Shown here piece after piece: positions 1 to 7,226 of a stretch of 44,578 nt of DNA (positions are counted from its first letter, which is position 1; every line of letters begins with the position of its first letter). Source of the stretch: Kangiellaceae bacterium. Its GTDB lineage: Bacteria; Pseudomonadota; Gammaproteobacteria; Enterobacterales; Kangiellaceae. The position numbers and the translations under genes were made by a program. The stretch lies in contig JADGFG010000011.1 of the NCBI GenBank assembly GCA_016743995.1, forward strand, positions 1 through 44,578, read 5' to 3'. A model generated the notes under the pieces. The model did no database searches, was not told the DNA's origin, and saw nothing but the letters and a program-made list of their open reading frames with translations.

Positions 1-2
1 GC

Positions 3-92
3 AAACTGACCTCGCCATTTGAAGATAATGCTCAGGAAGAAGAGGAAAAAGAAGATATGAAAATTATTTTTGAATTTCAGTATAGCTTGTAA
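3..92 (+). CDS. C-terminal end of an unknown protein (truncated by window edge)
   Basis: An open frame enters from the left edge and stops at TAA 90-92. It encodes about 29 residues: an acidic stretch (QEEEEKED) followed by KIIFEFQYSL. The fragment is too short to assign to a family. The hydrophobic strand-like ending would fit the last beta-strand of an envelope protein, but that is only a guess. It lies on the same strand as the lipoprotein gene that follows 90 bases later. Confidence 0.4.
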   Translation, partial: KLTSPFEDNAQEEEEKEDMKIIFEFQYSL

Positions 93-182
93 GCGATCTA
101 TAAATAAGGTATCTATAAGTAATCGATCAGGTTGTTAATTTCGGTTAAATGGAAATTTCTATCAAGTCAGAGTGGGACAAGT

Positions 183-623
183 ATGTTGAACTTTATCAGG
201 TTGAATTTTATCAGGTCTGTTGTATTTTTTTGTTTACTTTCCTGCAGCGAAAACAAGCAACCTGACACGCTGGAGCTGAACTATCGGGCGTTTGGACCTC
301 AGGTGGTTGCTCAGGATATTATTGGCTCTGAATGGTGGCAGTGGCAAAACCATGGTGATTCGAAACCCAGAAAATATGATATTAAGGTTATTGTTTATAA
401 AAATCTGTCGCTGGAGCAGGTAAAGCAGTTATATCCGGTAACACCGGAAGAGCACCTGGATTATCGATATGTGAAGTATGCAACGGCGACGGAATACCTT
501 GACCGTCTGCTGAGTCAGAGCCAGCTACCTGTTATTAACGACCGATTAATACGTACCAGGACTGCTATTCATACAACCTTGGGGAAGCCTGTTAATCATA
601 CTGCCCTTCGTGCTGCGCCGTGA
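183..623 (+). CDS. Small predicted lipoprotein, function unknown
   Basis: The protein has about 146 residues and no family I recognise. The N-terminus (MLNFIRLNFIRSVVFFCLLSC) has basic residues, a hydrophobic core and a lipobox LLSC ending at Cys21, so it should be a lipid-anchored envelope protein. The frame is open from a TTG at 132, but the ATG at 183 gives a compact signal peptide and follows a purine-rich GAGTGGGACAAG, so I prefer it. The mature part is polar with several Trp and Tyr residues (GSEWWQWQNHG). It sits upstream of hcp on the same strand, 289 bases away and with hcp's own leader in between, so it is probably not in the hcp operon. A role as an immunity protein or T6SS accessory is possible but unsupported. 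Confidence 0.65.
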   Translation: MLNFIRLNFIRSVVFFCLLSCSENKQPDTLELNYRAFGPQVVAQDIIGSEWWQWQNHGDSKPRKYDIKVIVYKNLSLEQVKQLYPVTPEEHLDYRYVKYATATEYLDRLLSQSQLPVINDRLIRTRTAIHTTLGKPVNHTALRAAP

Positions 624-665
624 ATTTTGTGCTTATTTGAAATTAATTGCAATATTTTCGCAAAA

Positions 666-683
666 ATAACCCATTTGGGTTAT
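666..683. promoter_or_regulatory. Palindrome upstream of hcp promoter (candidate operator)
   Basis: Perfect inverted repeat ATAACCCA-TT-TGGGTTAT, 8-bp arms around a 2-bp centre. It lies immediately upstream of, and touching, the -35 position of the candidate hcp promoter. The size and symmetry fit a dimeric regulator site. The regulator is unknown. Confidence 0.4.
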
Positions 684-702
684 ATGCTCGGTTCAGAGGT
701 TT

Positions 703-711
703 TGCTATATT
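703..711 (+). promoter_or_regulatory. Extended -10 promoter candidate for hcp
   Basis: TGCTATATT matches the extended -10 pattern TGnTATAAT with one mismatch. No good -35 box lies 17 bp upstream. Transcription would start near 718, giving a leader of about 195 nt before hcp. Confidence 0.4.
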
Positions 712-853
712 AGCACTCGTAGACGCTTTCGGGATTAGTCGTTTTTTAAACACAGAGGGAAGGCTTACGAAGGGAAGGTCTTAACAGACTGTTTTATAAA
801 GGAAATATTAACTTAAGATGTTTTAATTTAAAATGTCTTAATTATTAAAGTAG

Positions 854-872
854 GCCCAATAGTTGGGCTTTT
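854..872 (+). terminator. Terminator-like hairpin in the hcp leader
   Basis: GCCCAA-TAG-TTGGGC followed by TTTT: a 6-bp GC-rich stem, tight 3-nt loop and short U tract, about 40 nt upstream of the hcp start. It could attenuate hcp transcription or end a small leader RNA of about 155 nt. The U tract is short, so read-through is expected. Confidence 0.45.
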
Positions 873-912
873 AATTCTAAACTGAAAACTAAAATATTGG
901 AGATTTATTATT

Positions 913-1395
913 ATGGCTATTTATATGGAATTTGACGGAATTAAAGGTAACGTAACTGCTGATGGATACAAAGACCAGATTTCTTTATTATCTGCTAACT
1001 TTGGCGTATCTCGTGGCATCTCTATGGAGCCAGGTAACATTTCAAATCGTGAAGCGACTCGTCCTTCATTAAGCGAAATTGCAGTGACTAAAGAATCTGA
1101 CACTTCTGTTATCGCTTTGTTTAAAGGAAGTGTAACAGGTGATGCAGGTAAAACAGTTAAAATTCATTTTGTTCGTACTGGTGCTGACGCGCTTCAGGAA
1201 TATATGACTTATGAATTAGAAAACTGCCTGATTAGCAGCTATAACATGCAAGCTGCTGGTGATGAAACCCCAACAGAAAGCCTGACTTTAAGCTATTCTA
1301 AATTATTAGTGACTTACAAAGATACTGATGATTCAATGGGCGGTGGAAGCCAACAGGTATCTGGTTACGATCTTACTGCTGGTAAGCCTGTATAA
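913..1395 (+). CDS. hcp: Hcp (TssD), T6SS inner tube protein
   Basis: Hcp forms stacked hexameric rings, the tube propelled by the T6SS sheath, and can chaperone effectors inside its lumen. The 160-residue product has the usual Hcp length and start (MAIYMEFDGIKGNVTADGY), the internal YELENCLISSYNMQAAGDETPTESLTLSYSK region in which the Hcp fold ends, and no C-terminal toxin extension. GGAG at 899-902 is a suitable ribosome binding site. It has its own promoter candidate, a structured leader and a strong terminator, so it is monocistronic and can be made in excess of the other T6SS parts, as the tube requires. Confidence 0.97.
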   Translation: MAIYMEFDGIKGNVTADGYKDQISLLSANFGVSRGISMEPGNISNREATRPSLSEIAVTKESDTSVIALFKGSVTGDAGKTVKIHFVRTGADALQEYMTYELENCLISSYNMQAAGDETPTESLTLSYSKLLVTYKDTDDSMGGGSQQVSGYDLTAGKPV

Positions 1396-1418
1396 TTAAA
1401 CTAGTTGCTAGTTTAATT
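1394..1418 (+). other. Perfect hairpin at the hcp stop codon
   Basis: AATTAAACTAG-TTG-CTAGTTTAATT, an 11-bp perfect stem with a 3-nt loop overlapping the hcp stop codon. It has no U tract and is followed by a true terminator, so it more likely protects the hcp mRNA 3' end from exonucleases. Confidence 0.5.
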
Positions 1419-1425
1419 AAAGAAG

Positions 1426-1461
1426 CCGAAGATAATTTATTGTCTTCGGTTTTTCTTTTTT
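1426..1461 (+). terminator. Rho-independent terminator after hcp
   Basis: CCGAAGA (1426-1432) pairs with TCTTCGG (1443-1449), followed by a run of T interrupted by a single C up to 1462. This is a typical strong intrinsic terminator. The ATG of the next gene follows directly after the T run. Confidence 0.85.
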
Positions 1462-1462
1462 T

Positions 1463-3202
1463 ATGATGCTAAATCACTCTTTGAAAGATAAAATTGCACT
1501 TAAACGGCTAAATGAGTTTTTTGCCATTTTACCGGCGATAGCTATTGGTGGTTTTTTACTGGTTTTAGTGGTGTGTGCCGGGCTGACTGAAGTGTTGCCT
1601 TCTCATTATCTCTGGCTCTGGTTAAGTGTGTCGCTTTTTATCAGTTTGTTCAGAGCATGTCTGGTTTTTTATTACAAACTGCAGAAAGTTGTTAGTGTTC
1701 AAAAAATAGAATTCTGGCAAGGGTTGATTATTCTTAATGGTTTATTCAGTGGGTTATCCTGGGGAATTGCCAGTTTTATTTTTTATTATAGTGTACCGGA
1801 TAGTTACCATGTTTATATTCTGGTGACGCTAGTGATTGTGTTATCCGGTTATTTTCCTGTGTTTGTTCATTACGACAAGTGTTTTTATGCTTTTTCCTTT
1901 CCGCTGATACTACCCGCAATTTATATTTTGATAATGAATAATACGGCTGCCAGTTATTATCTGGCGTTTCTGTTATTGGGATATTTGTGTCTGATGCTGG
2001 GTTTTGCAAGATGGTTTTATAATCGAGAATTTGAACGGAATCGGCTGCAATTTGAACTTTTTGAACAGAATAAAAAGGTTAAAGAAGCCAATGATAGTAA
2101 GTCTTTATTTCTGGCATCCGCCAGTCATGATTTACGTCAGCCATTACAGGCGCTAGGTTTTTACATTGTTACGCTTTCTGATTTTTTACGAGAGCCGAAA
2201 AAAAAGGCACTGTTTGATAAAACGCTAAAAGCCTACCAGGCACTTGAAGATTTATTGAATCAGTTGTTAAATATCTCAAAGTTGAACGCAAATCTGGTTG
2301 ATATTATTAATACTGATTTTTCAATATTGGCGCTCTTTGATCAACTTAAAAATGATTATGAGTTAAGAGCGTTGGATAAAGGTTTATCTATTGAGTTTGT
2401 AACTGACGATTATTATGCCTGCAGTGATATTGTCAGTGTTGAGCGCATTACACGTAATTTGCTTGAAAATGCATTACGTTACACGGAATCTGGTTTTATA
2501 AAAGCCTGTTGTAATCAGGAAAAAGAATTTTTAAAAATAACCGTGTCTGATAGCGGGATCGGGATTGATAGTCAGCATATTGATAAGATATTTGGTGAGT
2601 TTTATCAGGTTAAAAATCCAGAAAGAGATCGAAGTAAAGGGTTTGGACTGGGATTATATGCGGTTGATCGTCTGACAAAATTGTTAGGTTGTCATATGCA
2701 GGTTAAATCAGAGTTGGGTAAAGGTAGTACTTTTGAAATCACTCTACCTGTCGGAACGAAACCTGCTGAAGCAAGTATTGAAGAAGTGGATGAAAGAGTC
2801 ACTAACACGGTCCTGGAAGAAAAAGTTGTCATGGTTGTTGATGATGATGATGTGGTTCTGGACAGTATTTATCGTTTGTTACTGAGTTGGGAGTGTCAGG
2901 TATTAACGGCAAGCACTTATCAGGAGGCGATGAGTATTGTGGTTGAGGAAGAATTAATACCCGATGTGCTGGTAGTGGACTATCGGTTACCGGAATATCA
3001 GACAGGTGTTGATTTAGTTGAAGCGATTTGTTTGAGCAGCCAGCAAAAAGTACCAGCAGTGATATTAACCGGTGATACCGGTGAAGAAAGTCTGACTCAT
3101 ATTAATCGGTCAGGCCTGGATTTTTTGCATAAGCCTGTGGACTCAGAAAAGTTAAAAAATAAAATGAAGGCGTTGCTGGTTGGTGAAGAACTGATTGTCT
3201 GA
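1463..3202 (+). CDS. Hybrid sensor histidine kinase / response regulator
   Basis: A 579-residue membrane-bound sensor kinase with a fused receiver. Residues 1-190 hold five or six hydrophobic segments with little periplasmic loop, so it probably senses within the membrane. A HisKA H-box ASHDLRQPLQAL follows with the phospho-acceptor His222. The HATPase_c part shows the N box (RNLLENALRYT), G1 box (DSGIGID) and G2 box (GFGLGLY). The receiver has the acidic pocket (VVDDDD), the phospho-acceptor Asp506 in VLVVDYRLPE and the Lys in LHKPV. It converges with a NarL-type regulator gene and lies between hcp and vgrG, so T6SS control is plausible but unproven. The start is odd: ATG 1463 follows the hcp terminator T run with no visible Shine-Dalgarno sequence, so the true start may be internal or translation may be poor. 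Confidence 0.9.
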   Translation: MMLNHSLKDKIALKRLNEFFAILPAIAIGGFLLVLVVCAGLTEVLPSHYLWLWLSVSLFISLFRACLVFYYKLQKVVSVQKIEFWQGLIILNGLFSGLSWGIASFIFYYSVPDSYHVYILVTLVIVLSGYFPVFVHYDKCFYAFSFPLILPAIYILIMNNTAASYYLAFLLLGYLCLMLGFARWFYNREFERNRLQFELFEQNKKVKEANDSKSLFLASASHDLRQPLQALGFYIVTLSDFLREPKKKALFDKTLKAYQALEDLLNQLLNISKLNANLVDIINTDFSILALFDQLKNDYELRALDKGLSIEFVTDDYYACSDIVSVERITRNLLENALRYTESGFIKACCNQEKEFLKITVSDSGIGIDSQHIDKIFGEFYQVKNPERDRSKGFGLGLYAVDRLTKLLGCHMQVKSELGKGSTFEITLPVGTKPAEASIEEVDERVTNTVLEEKVVMVVDDDDVVLDSIYRLLLSWECQVLTASTYQEAMSIVVEEELIPDVLVVDYRLPEYQTGVDLVEAICLSSQQKVPAVILTGDTGEESLTHINRSGLDFLHKPVDSEKLKNKMKALLVGEELIV

Positions 3203-3227
3203 TTATACCCTGACTCCTTGGAAATGA

Positions 3228-3253
3228 AGGTCTTGAGGTGTATCTCAAAACCT
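3228..3253. terminator. Imperfect hairpin between convergent genes
   Basis: AGGT-c-TTGAG-GTGTAT-CTCAA-aa-CCT lies in the 60-base gap between the convergent kinase and regulator genes. A bidirectional terminator is expected here, but there is no clear T run, so the call is weak. Confidence 0.25.
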
Positions 3254-3262
3254 GAAAATGGT

Positions 3263-3880
3263 TTAAACCAATCCATATTTTCTGGCTAAAAAACCTGCTT
3301 CGGTTCGGTTAGCGGCATTGAGTGATTTAAGAATTTTTTTTACATGTACTGTTACTGTGTGCCCGGAGATGTTAAGTCGATCGGCAATTTGTTGATTATT
3401 TTCTCCCTGGGCCAGTAGTGACAGGACTTGTTTTTGTCGACTGGTCATCTGGTTTATAGCGGGATCGCCGAGTGTTTCGCTACGTTCGATTTCTGCTGCG
3501 ATAGCTGGAGGCAAATATTTTTTTCCAGTTAAAACCTGTTTAATAGCTTTGATAAATTCTTCATTGCCAATTGTTTTTGGGATATAAGCGTTAATATCAT
3601 AGGTCAGGATATTGCGAATAAATTCCGGGCGCTCTTCTCCAGAAATAATGGTTAATGGAGCTGCAGGATATTGGCTTTTAATGTGTTTGATATTTTCATG
3701 AGGTGATGAATCCTGAAGATGTAAATCTAACAGAATGAGTGCAAAATTGGGGTGATTGGCAAGATGTTTCAGGGCTTGTGGCAAATCTTTTGCCTGTAGT
3801 ATTTCCAGTTGTGGGTATTCTCTGCTTAAAAGCATAGAAATGCCATCTCTGAACATATCATGATCATCAATTAAGAGCAT
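3263..3880 (-). CDS. Response regulator, NarL/LuxR family
   Basis: A two-domain transcription factor of 205 residues. The N-terminal receiver begins MLLIDDHDMFRDG (acidic pocket) with the phospho-acceptor Asp52 in LILLDLHL and the conserved Lys in YIPKT. The C-terminal LuxR-type helix-turn-helix is MTSRQKQVLSLLAQGENNQQIADRLNIS and following residues, the usual DNA-binding helices. The frame is open up to 3994, but the receiver starts at the ATG 3878-3880. A TTG two codons upstream (3884-3886) is better spaced from AAGGA at 3896-3900 and could be the real start. It converges with the hybrid kinase and is its likely partner. Targets may include hcp and vgrG nearby; this is inferred from position only. 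Confidence 0.9.
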   Translation of the reverse strand: MLLIDDHDMFRDGISMLLSREYPQLEILQAKDLPQALKHLANHPNFALILLDLHLQDSSPHENIKHIKSQYPAAPLTIISGEERPEFIRNILTYDINAYIPKTIGNEEFIKAIKQVLTGKKYLPPAIAAEIERSETLGDPAINQMTSRQKQVLSLLAQGENNQQIADRLNISGHTVTVHVKKILKSLNAANRTEAGFLARKYGLV

Positions 3881-4389
3881 TTTCAAAATCGTTTTTCCTT
3901 TAATTTGCGTTATTTTATAAAACTGAAACAGGCTGATTGACTGGATTATTATGCCATTATTAAGTCGAATTTCTGACGCTTTTAGTGCCCGCAAACCTTC
4001 AGTTTTTGTCCAGTCTCGATTTTATACTTTTATTTACCTTTAGTTCCATCATTAATTTTGAAATTGTTCACAAATAGTCAATTTTAAGTATTGTTTTAAG
4101 ATGATATTCAGATTACTATTTGTCAGTGAAATAAAGAGTAATGTATCAGGTTAGTTAAGTTGTCAATAATGAGATTAAGAATTACTTGTAAGCCTTATTA
4201 TCTGACTAAAAATTGACGCTTTGATTGAATCATTACAGTAAATTTTGTTCTCAACGGATTGCCTGTCAATTTTTGATTTTTGGCTCAATTAAGGTGATGA
4301 AGGAGACGTACTGACAAAGTTTATCAATATGCCCTGGATCCTGTGGTTTAATGATATAACTGTGTTGGTTAATACAATAAGGGGATATG
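3881..4389. other. Non-coding divergent region upstream of vgrG and the response regulator
   Basis: About 500 bases without a convincing gene. It carries promoters for the divergent regulator and vgrG genes. The motif GTCAATTTT occurs at 4077-4085 and 4265-4274, and inverted at 4208-4217, where AAAAATTGAC pairs perfectly over 10 bp with GTCAATTTTT. These repeats are candidate regulator sites. Nothing else is seen. Confidence 0.4.
4352..4360 (+). promoter_or_regulatory. Extended -10 promoter candidate for vgrG
   Basis: TGATATAAC fits TGnTATAAT with one mismatch, 30 bases before the vgrG start codon. No recognisable -35 box lies 17 bp upstream. Confidence 0.35.
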
Positions 4390-6372
4390 ATGAGTCAACT
4401 CACTCAAGATAGTCGTTTAATTTCAATTACTGATTTTTCCTTAGGGAAAGATACCTTTTTGTTGACAGGCTTTCAGGGCGATGAATATATATCCAAAATA
4501 TTCACTTTCCAGATTGAAGTGCTTTCAGAAAATCATGAAGTGAAAGCTGATGATATTGTGGGTAAAACAGCAACGGTAACCATTCAAAACGAACAAAAAC
4601 GTAAATTTAACGGGTATATCAGCCAGTTCTGGCAAGGTGAGCCTGAAGCGCACAATTTACGTCGCTATAAAATGGTGATGGTCCCCTGGTTATGGTTTTT
4701 ACAAAAAACGAATAATCACCGTATATTCCAGGAAATGAATAGTAAGGAAATTATTTCCCAGATATTTAACGATCTTGGCTTTAGCGATTTTGTGTTTAAA
4801 GCCAGTGGTGGGAAAAAGCGAGAATATTGCATTCAGCACAATGAAAGCGATTTTGATTTTGTCTCTCGTTTATTAGAAGAAGAAGGAATTGCTTATTATT
4901 TTAAACATGAAGATAGTAAGCATGTGTTACAGCTGGTGGACCAGAAAAATGCTTACGAAACCTGCCCGGAAAATAATCTGGAGTATTCCAAAGGTAATAA
5001 CCCGGAGGCACAATTACAAAGCTGGCAGCACTTCTCAGAGTTCCGTAAGGGTCAGTGGAGTTTAAATGATTATAATTTTAAAGAACCAGACAATGACTTG
5101 CAGGCAGTAGCAAAAACAACCAGTAAATTCGCCAAGAATAAGAAATTTGAACATTATGAATACCCGGGTCTCTATGAGACGACCTTTGGTAGTGATCTGG
5201 TTAAAATACGGTTAGATGCAGAAGAAGCTTGCCGAGATATGGTAGAAGCTTCGAGTGATTGTAGTAGTTTTTATGCCGGTGGACGTTTTACGGTTAAAAA
5301 GCATAGTACAAAAAGTGAAAAAGGTGAATATATTATTGTCGGTATTCATCATCAGGCACACGATGACAGTTATTATAGTGGGCAAAACGGTGATGCGGGT
5401 TATGGTAATACCTTTACCTGTATTCCTTCAGATGTTCATTTTAGACCCTTGCAGGAGCATCAAAGACCTGTAATGCGAGGGCCCCAATCTGCTGTTGTCG
5501 TTGGGCCAAGTGGAGAAGAAATATATATCGATGAGCATGGCCGAGTTAAAGTACAGTTTATCTGGGACAGAGAAGGTAAAATGGATGAAAACAGTTCATG
5601 TTGGATTCGAGTTGCTCAGAGCTGGGCGGGAAATCAATGGGGCAGTTCATTCATTCCGAGAATTGGTCATGAAGTGATTGTTAATTTTCTTGATGGCGAT
5701 CCTGACCGACCGCTTATTATGGGGAGCGTTTATAATGGAAAAAATAAACCGCCTTACCCCTCGAAAACTCAAAGTGGAATAAAAACTCGTTCAACTAAAA
5801 ATGGTAATGCGCAAAATTACAATGAACTGCGTTTTGAAGACAAAAAAGGTGGCGAGCAAATTTATATCCATGCTGAAAAAGATATGGATACTCAAGTTGA
5901 AAATAATGAAACTTTGACTGTCGATAATGACCGTACTAAGTCGGTTAAACATGATGAAAATTCTAAAATTGATAATGACCGCAATAAAACGGTTGGTAAA
6001 AATCAGTCAGAGAGTATTGGGAAAAACAAAACGATTGATGTTGGTGAAAATCATAGTGAAACCATCGGTAAAAATATTGATATCAATATAGGAGAAAATC
6101 ACACTGAAAGTATTGGTAAAAATATGACGATCAGTGTGACTAAAGATCTTAAAGAAACGGTTGATGGTAAATATGTTGAAAACGTGACTAAAGAATATGG
6201 ACTTAGCGCTAAAACGATTACGATGCAGGCAGATGACAAAATAACGCTAAAAACAGGGTCCGCTCAAATTGTGATGAAATCAAATGGTGATATTACAATT
6301 AGTGGGAATAAAATCAATGTTAAAGGTTCCGGTAATATCGTTATTAAAGGCAGTAAAGTCTCTACAAACTAA
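4390..6372 (+). CDS. vgrG: VgrG (TssI), T6SS spike protein
   Basis: The trimeric spike that caps the Hcp tube and carries effectors. The roughly 660-residue protein has the gp27-like base domain (about 10-350, including the ESDFDFVSRLLEEEGIAYYFKH motif region) and then the gp5 OB-fold (about 370-455: DEHGRVKVQFIWDR, CWIRVAQSWAG, IPRIGHEVIVNFLDGDPDRP). A C-terminal triple-strand beta-helix (about 460-660) is built from short repeats such as IGKNxTI and VGENHSE. It ends in IVIKGSKVSTN without a toxin domain, so this is a structural VgrG. Two ATG codons occur in tandem (4387, 4390); AAGGGG at 4379-4384 is better spaced for the second. It leads a plus-strand cargo-loading module. Confidence 0.96.
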   Translation: MSQLTQDSRLISITDFSLGKDTFLLTGFQGDEYISKIFTFQIEVLSENHEVKADDIVGKTATVTIQNEQKRKFNGYISQFWQGEPEAHNLRRYKMVMVPWLWFLQKTNNHRIFQEMNSKEIISQIFNDLGFSDFVFKASGGKKREYCIQHNESDFDFVSRLLEEEGIAYYFKHEDSKHVLQLVDQKNAYETCPENNLEYSKGNNPEAQLQSWQHFSEFRKGQWSLNDYNFKEPDNDLQAVAKTTSKFAKNKKFEHYEYPGLYETTFGSDLVKIRLDAEEACRDMVEASSDCSSFYAGGRFTVKKHSTKSEKGEYIIVGIHHQAHDDSYYSGQNGDAGYGNTFTCIPSDVHFRPLQEHQRPVMRGPQSAVVVGPSGEEIYIDEHGRVKVQFIWDREGKMDENSSCWIRVAQSWAGNQWGSSFIPRIGHEVIVNFLDGDPDRPLIMGSVYNGKNKPPYPSKTQSGIKTRSTKNGNAQNYNELRFEDKKGGEQIYIHAEKDMDTQVENNETLTVDNDRTKSVKHDENSKIDNDRNKTVGKNQSESIGKNKTIDVGENHSETIGKNIDINIGENHTESIGKNMTISVTKDLKETVDGKYVENVTKEYGLSAKTITMQADDKITLKTGSAQIVMKSNGDITISGNKINVKGSGNIVIKGSKVSTN

Positions 6373-6406
6373 ATACAATTAAAATTGGAGTTTCTTTTAG
6401 CTAAAT

Positions 6407-6455
6407 GAGTTGACTGGCAGCCTGCTTGTAAAAACAGGCTGATAAAAGTTAACTC
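6407..6455 (+). other. Long imperfect RNA hairpin between vgrG and the DUF6484 gene
   Basis: GAGTTGAC (6407-6414) pairs with GTTAACTC (6448-6455) allowing one G-U pair. Inside it CAGCCTG (6418-6424) pairs with CAGGCTG (6435-6441). No U tract follows. A role in mRNA processing or partial attenuation that lowers downstream expression relative to vgrG is plausible. Confidence 0.4.
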
Positions 6456-6495
6456 GGTTAGTTTAAGAGTATTTTTATTCAGGAAAATAAGGTTT

Positions 6496-7161
6496 ATGAC
6501 TAGTCGATATACGGACTCAATTTATGAAGACAAGGCTGAATTACAGTCACCGGCAATTGCGGCTGGTGAGGTAATCATTGGGCAAATTAAGGGATTTAAT
6601 GATGCCGGTGAACCACTGGTAAACTTTCCTGGTTGTTTAGAAGATAAAGTTTCTGCGATATCTACGGTGGCAATTACACATGAACATAAAGGCCGTCAGG
6701 TCGCTTTGTTATTTGCAAACGCTAATCTTGCGACACCGGTTATTTTAGGGGTAATCTATAGCCCGTTGCTAGATATTTTAAATAATGTTGAGTTTGTAGC
6801 AGAACAGGAAAAAGCCGAAGAGGCACGCACTGCATTTAACTTGGAAGAAAAGCAAACTGATGATACTTCTTCTGGTAAAATTGAAGATATTCAGGAAGTT
6901 GATCCTTTTGAAGGGGCCTCTTCAAAAGATAAAGACATAATCGCAGGCAAGGTAACCCCACAACAGCGAGATGAATTACAAACCGCGAATGTTGATGGTG
7001 AGCGAGTTGTACTGGAAGGAAGGGAAGAAGTTGTTCTCAAGTGCGGTGAAGCCAGTATTACTTTAACTCGAGCAGGTAAAATTTTAATTCGTGGTAAATA
7101 TCTTTTGAATCGTTCCAGTGGCGTTAATCGAATATTGGGTGGTTCGGTGCAGGTCAACTAA
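6496..7161 (+). CDS. DUF6484 domain protein, VgrG-associated
   Basis: A 221-residue soluble protein that resembles the DUF6484 family often encoded beside vgrG. The N-terminal part (about 25-90) reads GEVIIGQIKGFNDAGEPLV and NFPG, then ends in TPVILGVIYSP, like a small OB/gp5-type barrel. An acidic linker (95-155) follows. The C-terminal block has GEASITLTRAGKILIRGKYL and RSSGVNRILGGSVQVN, which resembles a beta-helix tip. The molecular role of the family is not established; a spike accessory or cargo adaptor is inferred from context. AGGA at about 6482 precedes the ATG. It lies 123 bases after vgrG and 65 before the DUF2169 gene. Confidence 0.85.
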   Translation: MTSRYTDSIYEDKAELQSPAIAAGEVIIGQIKGFNDAGEPLVNFPGCLEDKVSAISTVAITHEHKGRQVALLFANANLATPVILGVIYSPLLDILNNVEFVAEQEKAEEARTAFNLEEKQTDDTSSGKIEDIQEVDPFEGASSKDKDIIAGKVTPQQRDELQTANVDGERVVLEGREEVVLKCGEASITLTRAGKILIRGKYLLNRSSGVNRILGGSVQVN

Positions 7162-7226
7162 TGTAAAACCTGTTACTGATCATTATTTATAAAGATTTTA
7201 AATGCGATAATTAATACGATGGTGTT

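Noticed and set aside
3881-3994. N-terminal extension of the response regulator frame
   Set aside because: The receiver domain begins at MLLIDDHD; the extra 38 residues have no equivalent in the family.
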